Source of the DNA: Sedimenticola selenatireducens
Lineage (GTDB): Bacteria > Pseudomonadota > Gammaproteobacteria > Chromatiales > Chromatiaceae
Direction: 5' to 3'
Assembly (NCBI RefSeq): GCF_007625115.1
Contig: NZ_VMNH01000005.1
Span: 535,187-599,186, forward strand
Length of the DNA: 64,000 nucleotides
The position numbers and the translations under genes were made by a program. The number at the start of each line of letters is the position of its first letter. Within the stretch, counting starts at the first letter, position 1. A model generated the notes under the pieces. The model was not told the DNA's origin and searched no databases. It worked only from the letters and a program-made list of their open reading frames with translations. This document shows positions 52,228-60,550 of the stretch, one piece after another.

Positions 52228-54348
52228 ATGGGCAAGCTATTCAAGATTATTGGCGGCTTTTTGGTGGTTATTGTGGTGCTGGTGGTCGCAGCAGTCATCA
52301 TTCTGCCGATGGTTGTCGATCCCAATGACTATAAAGACGAAATTATCACTCAGGTCAAAGAGCAGACAGGTCGAGACCTGAAGATTGCGGGTGATCTCAA
52401 GCTCTCCGTATTTCCCTGGCTAGGTGTGGATATAGGCGGATTGGAGCTTAGCAACGCCAAGGGATTTGGCGACAAACCCTTTGCCGTGGTGAACAGTGCT
52501 GCAGTTCGGGTAAAACTGATGCCACTGCTCAGTAAACAGTTGGAGGTTGATACCATTGGTCTTGAGGGGTTGGCACTCAATCTCGCCAAGTCAAAGAGTG
52601 GTGCAACCAACTGGGATGATCTCGCCAAAGAGGGCGATGATACACCAAAAGATAATCAGGAACAGACGGGTGGTGCTGGCCTGGAGGGTTTTGTAATTGG
52701 CGGTGTGGATATCAGTAATGCCAATATCAGTTGGGATGATGCCAGTACGGGTCAGCATTATACGGTCGATCAGTTTTATCTGAAGAGTGGCGCCATTCAA
52801 TCTGGGAATCCTGTAAGCCTGGAGCTCGGGGCGCAGCTTCAGAGTAAAGAGCCTGAGCTGAAGGCCAAGATCAAGCTGGAAGGTACGGTGTCGCTCGAAG
52901 AGGCCGCCAAGCGGATGCAGGTCAAGGGGCTGAATCTCCAAGTAGATGCCACCTCTCCACTGCTGAAGCAGGGAGCGATGAGCCTCAATCTGGCCGCCGA
53001 TGTGGGTATGACGCTAGACGGACAATCGCTATCGGTTGATGGTCTGATCATCACCTCTGATGCACTGAAACTCACGGGCAACCTGAAGGGTAGCAATCTG
53101 GCTGCCAAGCCAGCATTCAGTGGCTCATTGAACCTTGCAGAGTTGAACTTGAGAGAGTGGCTGACAGGTCAGGGAATAGCCGTACCAGAAACCGCAGATC
53201 CACAGGTATTGACCCGCTTTATGGCCTCGTTAGAGGTGGCGACAAAAGGTGATGTCACCCAGCTCAACAAGTTGGCTATCGGACTGGATGATACCAAAAT
53301 TAACGGCAGTGCCAGCCTGAAGGGATCGGCTATTGGTTTTGCAGTCGACGTGGACTCTATCAATGTGGATCGTTATCTGCCGCCGGTAAAAGAGACGCCC
53401 AAAACAGCGGGTGAGGGTTCTACAGCCGGTGCGAAATCAGCGGGTGATGAGCCCTTGCTGCCCATTGATACTCTTCGTTCACTGAATTTGAACGGTACCC
53501 TTAAGATTGGCCAGATGATCATCAACAAGTTGACCGCCAAGCAGGTCGAAGTGACGGTCAAGGCCAACCAGGGCAAGATCAATCTAAACCAAAAGATAGG
53601 TGCTTTCTATCAAGGTAGCTTTGCCGGCCAAGTTGATCTGGATGTTGCCGGCAAGACGCCCATTATGCACATCAACAAGCAGGCCAAAGATATCCAGGCG
53701 GGGCCGTTGCTGAAAGACCTGATTGAAAAGGATAAGTTTGACGGTACAGGTAATTTTCAAGCAAAGTTGCAAACTACGGGTAACAGTGTCAATGCCATCA
53801 AACGCGGCCTGAATGGTGATCTCAGTTTTCGTTTTGAGAACGGCACGGTAAAAGGATTTAATCTGGCCCAAATGATCCGTGAAGGAAAGGCCAAGCTGAA
53901 GGGCGACAAACTCCCGGCAGACAGTGCGCCAGCCCAAACCGATTTTTCCGAGATGAGTGGTAGTGCAATCATTAAGCAGGGTGTATTGAACAACCAGGAT
54001 CTGTTGGCCAAGTCTCCTTATCTTCGCGTGACCGGTGCTGGTCAGGTAAACCTGGTGGCTGAAACGCTGGACTACATTGTCAAGACTGTCATTGTCAGCA
54101 CCGCAGCAGGCCAGGGAGGTGAAGGGCTTGAGGAGCTCGAGGGTATACCTATCCCGGTTAAATTGACTGGCCCCTATGCTTCACCGAAATACGCTATAGA
54201 CTGGGCTCAAGTTGTCACAGGTAGTCAGAAAGCCAAGCTCGAAGAGAAGAAGGCCGAAGTCAAACAGCAGGTGGATGAAAAAAAGGAAGAAACTAAGAAA
54301 AAGCTCGAAGATAAGCTGAAAAGTAAGCTAAAAGGGCTGTTTAACTGA
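52228..54348 (+). CDS. asmA: AsmA family protein
   Basis: Inner-membrane-anchored periplasmic protein of 706 residues with an N-terminal helix (about 3-27), an AsmA N-terminal domain (PNDYKDEIITQVKEQTGRDL) and a C-terminal AsmA domain around FSEMSGSAIIKQGVLNNQDL. The family bridges inner and outer membranes in lipid transport or protein assembly. The last ~40 residues are a Lys/Glu coiled coil. The ATG at 52228 has GGAG well placed; an ATG at 52216 is also in frame. Confidence 0.92.
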   Translation: MGKLFKIIGGFLVVIVVLVVAAVIILPMVVDPNDYKDEIITQVKEQTGRDLKIAGDLKLSVFPWLGVDIGGLELSNAKGFGDKPFAVVNSAAVRVKLMPLLSKQLEVDTIGLEGLALNLAKSKSGATNWDDLAKEGDDTPKDNQEQTGGAGLEGFVIGGVDISNANISWDDASTGQHYTVDQFYLKSGAIQSGNPVSLELGAQLQSKEPELKAKIKLEGTVSLEEAAKRMQVKGLNLQVDATSPLLKQGAMSLNLAADVGMTLDGQSLSVDGLIITSDALKLTGNLKGSNLAAKPAFSGSLNLAELNLREWLTGQGIAVPETADPQVLTRFMASLEVATKGDVTQLNKLAIGLDDTKINGSASLKGSAIGFAVDVDSINVDRYLPPVKETPKTAGEGSTAGAKSAGDEPLLPIDTLRSLNLNGTLKIGQMIINKLTAKQVEVTVKANQGKINLNQKIGAFYQGSFAGQVDLDVAGKTPIMHINKQAKDIQAGPLLKDLIEKDKFDGTGNFQAKLQTTGNSVNAIKRGLNGDLSFRFENGTVKGFNLAQMIREGKAKLKGDKLPADSAPAQTDFSEMSGSAIIKQGVLNNQDLLAKSPYLRVTGAGQVNLVAETLDYIVKTVIVSTAAGQGGEGLEELEGIPIPVKLTGPYASPKYAIDWAQVVTGSQKAKLEEKKAEVKQQVDEKKEETKKKLEDKLKSKLKGLFN

Positions 54349-54388
54349 TCTTTCGTGCCGGATTGTGACGTTTTCGCACTTAATTCAT

Positions 54389-54417
54389 TTGAGTAGCGGA
54401 CGTCTATCCCATATTAT
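54389..54417 (+). promoter_or_regulatory. Promoter of the Ala-rich lipoprotein gene
   Basis: TTGAGT and TATTAT are separated by 17 bases, about 75 bases before the start codon. This fits the high expression expected of a major lipoprotein. Confidence 0.7.
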
Positions 54418-54492
54418 ATTGAGAGGGATACTGCTAGGTCAGCACCTGGCGGGAACTGCGCGTAAAATACAAAACAACACTAGGAGATGACG

Positions 54493-54777
54493 ATGACCAA
54501 TAGCACCCTTAAGAAGCTTGCCGCAATGGCGCTTACTCTGGGTTTGGTGACAGGCTGTGCCAGCACCGATCAACTGAAACAGATGCAGGCTGATATTGCT
54601 GATCTGAAAGATAACACAAGCGCTGCAATGTCAGCGGCTCGCGATGCCAAGCTGACTGCTGATACTGCAGATCGTAAGGCATCCGCAGCAATGAATGCAG
54701 CCAATGCCGCTCAGGCTTCTGCCGACGAGTGTGCAGAGAAGTGTGACCGCATCATGCAGAAATCCATGGCGAAATAA
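54493..54777 (+). CDS. Alanine-zipper outer-membrane lipoprotein (Lpp/OprI type)
   Basis: A 94-residue lipoprotein: signal peptide ending LGLVTG, lipidated Cys22, then an Ala-rich heptad coiled coil (about 27-80) and a C-terminal Lys after KSM. It resembles the Lpp/OprI group that anchors the outer membrane to peptidoglycan through the terminal Lys. Two extra cysteines (ECAEKC) near the C-terminus are unusual. AGGAG lies 6 bases before the ATG at 54493. A strong promoter and terminator bracket it as a single-gene unit. Confidence 0.88.
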   Translation: MTNSTLKKLAAMALTLGLVTGCASTDQLKQMQADIADLKDNTSAAMSAARDAKLTADTADRKASAAMNAANAAQASADECAEKCDRIMQKSMAK

Positions 54778-54791
54778 TCTTCGCCCGGATT

Positions 54792-54828
54792 AAAAAAAGC
54801 CCGGCGGTTAAAACCCCGGGCTTTTTTT
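54792..54828 (+). terminator. Strong terminator after the lipoprotein gene
   Basis: A 13-bp stem (AAAAAAAGCCCGG with CCGGGCTTTTTTT) with an 11-base loop, T-rich on both strands. Confidence 0.93.
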
Positions 54829-54870
54829 GTTTATCGTCGAGCATCAAAAAAAGTAACCCTGTTCTTTAAA

Positions 54871-54996
54871 ACCATAGGGCGGTCACAGCTGTCAGCTTTT
54901 CATTTTTCGAAATCCAACCATAGGGCGGGCCGTGCCCGCCGATAACACCGTGGCAGTTTCCCATCCAGCACAAGCGCCCACGGGACGCCCTATGGT
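54871..54996. repeat. Intergenic repeat with three copies of ACCATAGGGC
   Basis: The 10-mer ACCATAGGGC occurs at 54871-54880 and 54917-54926, and its perfect reverse complement at 54987-54996. The 54917-54996 piece is a GC-rich inverted-repeat element with an inner GGGC/GCCC hairpin. It resembles a REP- or MITE-like element. The gap of ~290 bases holds no gene. Confidence 0.6.
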
Positions 54997-55069
54997 GGGT
55001 TCACCGGTCGGCTTTTTTTGAGGATTGGATTTTGTTGCAGCGCGCCGAGGGGCTGAGGGGCAACGGGGG

Positions 55070-56113
55070 TTATTCGGTCCCCGCGTCTATTTCAGCCTTC
55101 TCCAGTGAGTTGGATAGCAGAAGATTCTTTTGTGGCGACAGCAGCGGTTGTTGCAGTTGAGTGGGTGGTGCCGAAGTCACGGCCACGGGAATCCCACGTT
55201 GTCCCTTCGCCGCCAGTTTCATAGCATCCCAATCGGGTTTCAGGTCCCGTTCACCAATGGCACTTAGTATAGCTCTGACCATCGGGGTGAAATTGACCCC
55301 TTGCTCTGCCCGCTGTTCACTGAGTGGTGGATGTGCCTCTACATAGAGCCGTCCATCTTCCCAGCCCGCCTTATAAGGTGTGTTAACAATCCGCACCGGC
55401 GTATTAACCGGGACCTGCTCAAACAGGGATGCAATATCTTCCGGATAAAGCCGAATGCAACCATGACTGACCCGCATGCCAACACCGTAAGGTTTGTTGG
55501 TGCCGTGGATCAGATAACCTGACATGCTTAAATAGAGCGCATGCTCGCCCAGTGGATTATCAGGCCCTGGCTTCACCACAGCTGGAAGTGGATCGCCGTT
55601 TTCCGCATGCTCTTTAAGTATCGATTTCGGTGGACGCCAGGTGGGCTTGTGCTGCTTTCGGGTAATGCGCGCAATGCCCGTGGGGGTGCTCCAGCCTTCG
55701 CGACCAATACCCAGGGGATGGGTGATCACCCGACCTTCATCTTTCGGATAATAATAGAGTCGGAGTTCAGCCAGATTGATGACGATTCCTTCCCGCGGTC
55801 CGGCAGGCAAGATGAAGCGGGTTGGGAGCACAATGGTCGTTCCTTCACCCGGTAGCCAGGGATCAACGTCTGGATTGCTTTCAGCTAACTCTGCATAGCC
55901 AAGATCATTCAGTCGGGCGATATCGGAAAAGGTATCCTCATAGCGCGTCTGAACCTGAAGGGTATTACCGACAATGTCATTACCTGCTGGTGGTAATGGG
56001 AAACTCAGCGCCAAGCCGAGGCTAGGCAGGCTGTAGAGCAGGGCGGTTAATCCAAATAAGCGTCTATTCACAGAGGTAATATCAGGTTGTTCACAGTAGG
56101 CATATTGTGACAT
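55070..56113 (-). CDS. L,D-transpeptidase (YkuD domain)
   Basis: Periplasmic enzyme of 347 residues of the ErfK/YbiS type that cross-links peptidoglycan or attaches Lpp-like lipoproteins to it. It has a signal peptide (about 18-36), a LysM-like region (FSDIARLNDLGYAELAESNP) and a YkuD domain ending in the catalytic SHGCIRLYPED. The ATG at 56113 is chosen because the longer frame overlaps the divergent mutY. The neighbouring Lys-ended lipoprotein is a plausible substrate (inference). Confidence 0.9.
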   Translation of the reverse strand: MSQYAYCEQPDITSVNRRLFGLTALLYSLPSLGLALSFPLPPAGNDIVGNTLQVQTRYEDTFSDIARLNDLGYAELAESNPDVDPWLPGEGTTIVLPTRFILPAGPREGIVINLAELRLYYYPKDEGRVITHPLGIGREGWSTPTGIARITRKQHKPTWRPPKSILKEHAENGDPLPAVVKPGPDNPLGEHALYLSMSGYLIHGTNKPYGVGMRVSHGCIRLYPEDIASLFEQVPVNTPVRIVNTPYKAGWEDGRLYVEAHPPLSEQRAEQGVNFTPMVRAILSAIGERDLKPDWDAMKLAAKGQRGIPVAVTSAPPTQLQQPLLSPQKNLLLSNSLEKAEIDAGTE

Positions 56114-56145
56114 AAAGCGTCTAGGCCGTCTGCGAAGCCGTAGGC

Positions 56146-57279
56146 ATGGGTGAAATATGCGCAGAGGATGGTATCTTGCAAGACCCCGCAGTATTCTCGA
56201 ACTTGATCGTGGCTTGGTATCACCGGCAGGGTAGAAAAGACTTACCCTGGCAACAGAACCCGACACCCTATCGTGTATGGATCTCGGAAATCATGTTGCA
56301 GCAGACCCAGGTGGCTACAGTTATCCCCTACTATGAGCGCTTCATGCAGCGCTTTCCTCAATTGCACGATCTGGCCACGGCCAAGCCGGATGAGGTGCTG
56401 CACTACTGGTCGGGGCTGGGTTACTACGCCCGTGCCAGGAATCTACATCGAGCTGCGCAACAGATTATCCAGACCCATGCCGGGCAATTCCCCGAGACGT
56501 TGGAGACGCTAATGGCACTGCCGGGCATCGGGCGTTCGACGGCAGGAGCAATACTTTCACTCGCGCTGAATCATCCCCAACCCATCCTGGATGGGAATGT
56601 GAAACGCGTACTGACGCGCTGTTTTGCCATTCCTGGCTGGCCAGGTGCATCGCAGGTACAGAAGCAGCTATGGTCGTTGACGGAAAGGCTCACGCCCTCG
56701 TTGGAGACAAAGGCCTATAACCAGGCAATGATGGATATCGGCGCCACTCTCTGTCTCCGCACTAAACCGCGCTGTGATCGCTGTCCGGTACAGGTCGTGT
56801 GTCAGGCCTCCCAGCAGGGTGATGCAACCGCCTATCCAGAGCCTAAACCACGAAAAAAGCTCCCCACGCGATCGGTGGTCATGCTGTTGGTTTATGATGC
56901 GCAAAATCAAGTGCTGCTGGAAGCGCGGCCTGAAAAGGGCATTTGGGGTGGCCTTTGGGGGCTTCCTGAATTCAGTGATAGGCTGGCTGCAGAAGCCGCT
57001 GTCAATGTCTGGTTTGGTGACCATCATCGAGGCTTAATCTGGTGGGAAGAGCGGCGCCATACCTTCAGTCATTTTCATCTTTTGATCACGCCGCTTGTGG
57101 TTGGGCTGACAAATCAGATTGCATCCATAATGGATGGGAGCAACAGAGTTTGGTATAACACTAATAGACCCGATAAAAGGGGTTTGGCGGCGCCGGTTTC
57201 ACGACTGATCGAAGCGCTAAAAGAGACAATAAAGGAGAAAGGCGATGAGCCGCATGGTGGAATGCGTAAAACTAAATAA
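56146..57279 (+). CDS. mutY: A/G-specific adenine DNA glycosylase MutY
   Basis: Removes adenine opposite 8-oxoguanine. It has 377 residues with catalytic Glu48 ([10 protein letters not shown]), a helix-hairpin-helix [12 protein letters not shown] with Asp149, a 4Fe-4S cluster at Cys203, Cys210, Cys213 and Cys219 (C-x6-C-x2-C-x5-C), and a C-terminal NUDIX-like 8-oxoG recognition domain. It overlaps yggX, as the two are paired in E. coli. Confidence 0.97.
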   Translation: MGEICAEDGILQDPAVFSNLIVAWYHRQGRKDLPWQQNPTPYRVWISEIMLQQTQVATVIPYYERFMQRFPQLHDLATAKPDEVLHYWSGLGYYARARNLHRAAQQIIQTHAGQFPETLETLMALPGIGRSTAGAILSLALNHPQPILDGNVKRVLTRCFAIPGWPGASQVQKQLWSLTERLTPSLETKAYNQAMMDIGATLCLRTKPRCDRCPVQVVCQASQQGDATAYPEPKPRKKLPTRSVVMLLVYDAQNQVLLEARPEKGIWGGLWGLPEFSDRLAAEAAVNVWFGDHHRGLIWWEERRHTFSHFHLLITPLVVGLTNQIASIMDGSNRVWYNTNRPDKRGLAAPVSRLIEALKETIKEKGDEPHGGMRKTK

Positions 57280-57505
57280 AATGGCCGAAGGTCTAGAGCG
57301 GCCGCCTTATCCAGGAGCGTTGGGACAGCGGGTATTCGACAATATTTCCAAAGAGGCGTGGCAGTTATGGCTACAGCAGCAGACGATTCTGATCAATGAA
57401 AACCGCCTGTCGCTGGCAGAACCCAAATCCAGAGTGTTCCTGGAGGAGCAGATGGTCAAGTTCCTGTTTGAGGGGGGTGGCACCCAAGTTAACTTCACTC
57501 CCTGA
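57245..57505 (+). CDS. yggX: Fe(2+)-trafficking/oxidative damage protein YggX
   Basis: Small protein of 86 residues that protects iron-sulfur clusters. It has the conserved Cys7, [19 protein letters not shown] and KFLFEGG. It starts 35 bases inside mutY. Confidence 0.96.
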   Translation: MSRMVECVKLNKMAEGLERPPYPGALGQRVFDNISKEAWQLWLQQQTILINENRLSLAEPKSRVFLEEQMVKFLFEGGGTQVNFTP

Positions 57506-57564
57506 GACTAAAGCAGGAAGCCCCTTGCAGAAGGGAAAAACAGGTCTTCAACCTCAATTCCCAC

Positions 57565-57594
57565 TTGACTCTGACGGCGTGTATCGGTTTAATA
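57565..57594 (+). promoter_or_regulatory. Promoter of tRNA-Phe
   Basis: TTGACT and TTAATA are separated by 18 bases, followed by a GC-rich discriminator (CGCCC) typical of stringently controlled stable-RNA promoters. It ends 12 bases before the tRNA. Confidence 0.7.
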
Positions 57595-57606
57595 CGCCCT
57601 CTTCAA

Positions 57607-57682
57607 GGCTAGGTAGCTCAGTTGGTAGAGCAGCGGATTGAAAATCCGCGTGTCGACGGTTCGATTCCGCCCCTGGCCACCA
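57607..57682 (+). tRNA. tRNA-Phe(GAA)
   Basis: A 76-base tRNA with encoded CCA: acceptor GGCTAGG with CCTGGCC, anticodon stem GCGGA/TCCGC around TTGAAAA (anticodon GAA), T-loop TTCGATT. The T-stem has an A-C mismatch (A57656 opposite C57670), otherwise the cloverleaf is intact. It immediately precedes the integron integrase. Confidence 0.95.
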
Positions 57683-57689
57683 TACACAC

Positions 57690-57724
57690 AAACGGCTCGC
57701 ATTTATGCGGGCCGTTTGCTTTTC
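57690..57724 (+). terminator. Terminator after tRNA-Phe
   Basis: A 12-bp stem (57690-57701 with 57706-57717, one T-G wobble) with a TTTA loop is followed by GCTTTTCT. Confidence 0.8.
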
Positions 57725-57732
57725 TACCTTGC

Positions 57733-59121
57733 TCAATCCAGTCTGTCCAGTGGGCTGGTAACCGCATTTCCACCCTTCCCCAGTACATGGGTATAAATCA
57801 TTGTCGTTTTTATATCTGAATGACCCAAGAGCTCCTGTACGGTTCGAATATCGGAGCCCGACTCCAATAGATGTGTGGCAAAAGAGTGTCGCATGGTGTG
57901 ACTGGTAACACGTTTGGTGATGCCTGACTGAACGGCAGATTTACGCACAGCGCGTTGTATAACGGTTGGGTGGATGTGGTGGCGGCGATGAGTACCCGTA
58001 CGAGGGTCAGTGCCAACACGGCTTGCCGGGAACAGATATTGCCAGCGAAGTTCTTTTTCTGCGCTGGGATATTTTCTTGCAAGTGCTTCAGGCATGAAAA
58101 CACCCCCAAAGCCGGCTTTCAGGTCCTCAGTGTGTTTTAGCTTTACCCATTCGATCTGTTTTCTCAGTTGATTGATGAGTGATGTTGGCATCGGTACTAC
58201 GCGGTCTTTCTTACCCTTTGCTTCATGAACCGTAATTGAGCGATACTCAAAATCCAGGTCAAGTAATCTCAGGCGCACACACTCCATCACCCGCAAGCCT
58301 GTGCCGTACATCAGTCGGACCATTAAGCCGGTCTGGCCGCGTAATGGCTTCAATATCATACTCACTTCGTTTCTGCTGAGTACCGTAGGTACGCGTTTGT
58401 GTGGCTTTGGGCGCCTGAAGTTGCCGATATCACCTAACGGTTGCTCAAGCGTGCGGGAAAAAAAGAATACCAGCGCATTAAGTGCCTGAGCCTGGGTTGC
58501 GCCGGTTACCTTGCGTTTTACCGCTAAATACTCTAAAAAGGAAGCCACTTCAGGTTCGGCACAAACATCAGGACGACAGCATTTGTGAAATCGAAGGAAG
58601 CGATTGATCCATCCCAAATAACTCTTCTCCGTGTTCATGGACAGATCGGTCATACGTATTGCCGCAATAAAACGGGCGTAGACTTCCGGGTGTTTTTGAC
58701 CCAGAAAATTGCCTGGGCGCTCAGCACCTGCGCTTGCAGATTCATAGGTACGGGCAACCGTGGGGTGATCATTACCCAAAGCCTCACAAGCGGCAGACCA
58801 GTAATACCAATCAAATTGTTCTGCCCAGCCAACTCGCAGGAAATGGTGGAAGAGAAAACGCAGGGCATCGATTTTTTGTCGATATTGCCAAGGAGAGAGG
58901 GCCGGATTATTGCTGAGCCGGGAAAGCCACTTTGTCAGGGACTCAGGCCGATGTTCGCGCAATTTGATTTGCGGGTGGTCATCAATAAATTTTTGAACAT
59001 GTTTTCGATACCAAGGCCTGGACCCCTCAGAAATACCGAACCGTTTGAGTACCAAAAGGTAGTTTTCCCAGAATTTGTTAACCTGCGAGTCATTGGTATC
59101 ACCAGCGGTAGAATCAGACAT
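57733..59121 (-). CDS. intI: Integron integrase IntI with N-terminal extension
   Basis: Tyrosine recombinase of 462 residues. The catalytic residues are Arg277 (TGLRVME), His408 and Arg411 (SHTMRHSFATH), His434 (ELLGHSD) and Tyr443 (MIYTHVL). The integron-specific insertion between the catalytic boxes is present at about 334-360 (LKAGFGGVFMPEALARKYPS), separating it from XerC/D and phage integrases. Typical IntI proteins have 320-340 residues; here about 120-130 extra N-terminal residues form what looks like an additional SAM-like helical domain (about 12-110) before the usual core-binding domain (about 140-230). AAGGAGG precedes the ATG. It points away from the cassettes, the normal integron geometry. 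Confidence 0.96.
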   Translation of the reverse strand: MSDSTAGDTNDSQVNKFWENYLLVLKRFGISEGSRPWYRKHVQKFIDDHPQIKLREHRPESLTKWLSRLSNNPALSPWQYRQKIDALRFLFHHFLRVGWAEQFDWYYWSAACEALGNDHPTVARTYESASAGAERPGNFLGQKHPEVYARFIAAIRMTDLSMNTEKSYLGWINRFLRFHKCCRPDVCAEPEVASFLEYLAVKRKVTGATQAQALNALVFFFSRTLEQPLGDIGNFRRPKPHKRVPTVLSRNEVSMILKPLRGQTGLMVRLMYGTGLRVMECVRLRLLDLDFEYRSITVHEAKGKKDRVVPMPTSLINQLRKQIEWVKLKHTEDLKAGFGGVFMPEALARKYPSAEKELRWQYLFPASRVGTDPRTGTHRRHHIHPTVIQRAVRKSAVQSGITKRVTSHTMRHSFATHLLESGSDIRTVQELLGHSDIKTTMIYTHVLGKGGNAVTSPLDRLD

Positions 59122-59158
59122 TGCGCCTCCTTGCTCTATGTCTCAATAATAGAGAACA

Positions 59159-59187
59159 AATATAGAACAATAAGTCGCATATTACAA
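59159..59187 (-). promoter_or_regulatory. Probable promoter of intI
   Basis: On the minus strand TTGTAA and TATATT are separated by exactly 17 bases, about 38 bases upstream of the intI start. The -10 region lies within near-repeats of GAACAAATA. I see no CTGT-N8-ACAG LexA box nearby. Confidence 0.55.
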
Positions 59188-59255
59188 ATATTCGTGCGTG
59201 CTTGCTGCATTTCTCACTTATGGCAGCGTAGAAGCCGCATAATCAACTGTTAAGG
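59188..59255 (+). other. attI site region with core GTTAAGG
   Basis: This is the stretch between the intI promoter and the first cassette. The crossover core GTTAAGG is at 59249-59255, cutting after the first G. It is confirmed by CCTTAAC, the R'' box of cassette 1, at 59686-59692. The left limit of attI is not defined by sequence. I find no strong plus-strand cassette promoter here. Confidence 0.75.
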
Positions 59256-59265
59256 CTACAAATAC

Positions 59266-59691
59266 ATGATTGAAGTTGACCAAATATGTGAGGGTTCAAT
59301 TAATTATGGTGGTTGCTCAGATGAGAAAATACGTCATGCAGAAAGAGAGCTGGATGTTACCTTTCCTGAAAGCTATAGGTATTTCCTCAAAACATATGGT
59401 TCTTCGATAGGGGATAGTTTAGAAATATATGGACTACCGGACAAGACGGATGATCAACCACTTTGGATTAATTGTGTTGAACAAACGATAAAAGATAGGC
59501 AATTGGTGGGAATACCTAAGGCCTACGTAGCTATTTCGCATGATGGTATGGAAAGCGCCTACTACCTAGATTGCTCAGAGAGCCCTATATCGAAAAAATG
59601 CGTGGTGATTGAATGGAGCCCTACTAATAATGGTGGGAAAACTATTTTCACATCATTTAGTGAGTTTTTGCAGAGTCATGGAAAGCCTTAA
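59266..59691 (+). CDS. Cassette 1: SMI1/KNR4 (SUKH) family protein
   Basis: A 141-residue protein with the SUKH core: EKIRHAERELDVTFPESYRY followed by FLKTYGSSIGDSLEIYGL, and a C-terminal FTSFSEFLQ helix. SUKH proteins are common immunity proteins against polymorphic and contact-dependent toxins, but others have unrelated roles. No toxin gene is adjacent. The ORF fills the cassette: it starts 16 bases after the border, and its stop lies inside R''. Confidence 0.85.
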   Translation: MIEVDQICEGSINYGGCSDEKIRHAERELDVTFPESYRYFLKTYGSSIGDSLEIYGLPDKTDDQPLWINCVEQTIKDRQLVGIPKAYVAISHDGMESAYYLDCSESPISKKCVVIEWSPTNNGGKTIFTSFSEFLQSHGKP

Positions 59692-59754
59692 CCAGTCGCA
59701 CCAGCCGATGCGTCACCGCTGCGCGGCTCCTTTCGGCTGTGCAAGGCGTTATGC
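59686..59754 (+). other. attC site 1 (69 bases)
   Basis: It runs from R'' CCTTAAC to the core GTTATGC, the border with cassette 2. The halves are imperfect inverted repeats (CGCACCAGCCGA against TCGGCTGTGC). It is almost the same sequence as attC site 3. Confidence 0.9.
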
Positions 59755-59763
59755 GAACAAGTC

Positions 59764-60129
59764 ATGATCAAACTTGTTGAATTAGACAAAAGTACTTTCT
59801 ATGCAAAGGAAGTAGATGTTGTTCGTTTAAAGCGAGAAGCAGGCTTTCTATCCGAGTTTCTCGAAACTTTATCCGTTGATGAACTTAATCTTAAAAATAG
59901 TATTTTACCTTTTTGCAAAGCCGCAATAGAGAGGCCAGATGAATTTCCAATAGATATTTACGATGAACCTTTACCTATTACTCACATGCTAGATTCTGGC
60001 ATTACATTTCCAGCGCATTTCCTAGAAATATACTCGCAATTTTTTAATACCGCGGTAGGTGCGAGAATTGATCTGGAAAATAGAGTTGAAAAGGGCGATA
60101 AACTGTATGCTCCTATGGAGTTTGAGTAA
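59764..60129 (+). CDS. Cassette 2: hypothetical protein
   Basis: A 121-residue acidic soluble protein that I do not recognise. The N-terminal half is helical (VRLKREAGFLSEFLETLSVD); there is no signal peptide. It starts 15 bases after the cassette border with no clear ribosome site. The size and acidity are common among immunity proteins, but that is not evidence of function. Confidence 0.75.
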   Translation: MIKLVELDKSTFYAKEVDVVRLKREAGFLSEFLETLSVDELNLKNSILPFCKAAIERPDEFPIDIYDEPLPITHMLDSGITFPAHFLEIYSQFFNTAVGARIDLENRVEKGDKLYAPMEFE

Positions 60130-60132
60130 ATT

Positions 60133-60228
60133 GCATAACAAGGCCAAGCACAATCGTGCAATGCAAAAAGCGCATTGCACTGGACAGCCTACGCTGTGCT
60201 TCGGCTGCCTGTGTTGGCGGCGTTAAAG
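60133..60228 (+). other. attC site 2 (96 bases)
   Basis: It runs from R'' GCATAAC, the exact complement of cassette 2's GTTATGC, to the core GTTAAAG at 60222-60228. The centre holds a long internal hairpin (GTGCAATGC with GCATTGCAC). Confidence 0.9.
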
Positions 60229-60550
60229 CAAGAATGGATGGATCGGTAGAAAATCTTTATTGCTGGTTGAGAGAATGGGTCTATTGAAAACCAGTTAAAT
60301 AATATAGGCCGTGCAGAGATGGAGTCGTAGGATAGAGCGTGCCGTCATGAATGGAATCGCCTTTTTGATACCGTTTAGAGTATATATCGGGTTCCGGTCC
60401 ACACCGGTGCGGGTCCAAAGCATCGCAGGGAGCATTTGTGAAAATAGGGCGAAGTAATATGGGTCCGTTGTTGTTTGTAGGGCGGAGCTTTAACCAGTTG
60501 CACCAGCCGATTCGCCACCGCTGCGCGGCGGCTCCCGGCTGTGCAAAACG
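60223..60550 (+). other. Cassette 3: no convincing protein gene
   Basis: Its borders are as well defined as the others (GTTAAAG at the start, CTTTAAC at 60488). Before its attC it holds ~265 bases with only short frames: 17 codons from 60234 and 36 codons at 60347-60457, neither with a good ribosome site. It contains a GC-rich palindromic patch around 60391-60412. It may encode a small RNA, carry a promoter, or be a decayed gene. Confidence 0.6.

Noticed and set aside
57733..59121. Phage integrase or XerC/D recombinase
   Set aside because: The integron-specific insertion (LKAGFGGVFMPEALARKYPS) and the adjoining attC array identify IntI. No phage genes are present.
58585..59253. 222-codon plus-strand ORF opposite intI
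   Set aside because: Antisense to the integrase N-terminus. The coding signal, ribosome site and domain match all support intI on the minus strand.
59247..59262. LexA box at CTGTTAAGGCTACAA
   Set aside because: The spacing is seven rather than eight bases and the right half is ACAA, not ACAG; it overlaps the attI core instead.
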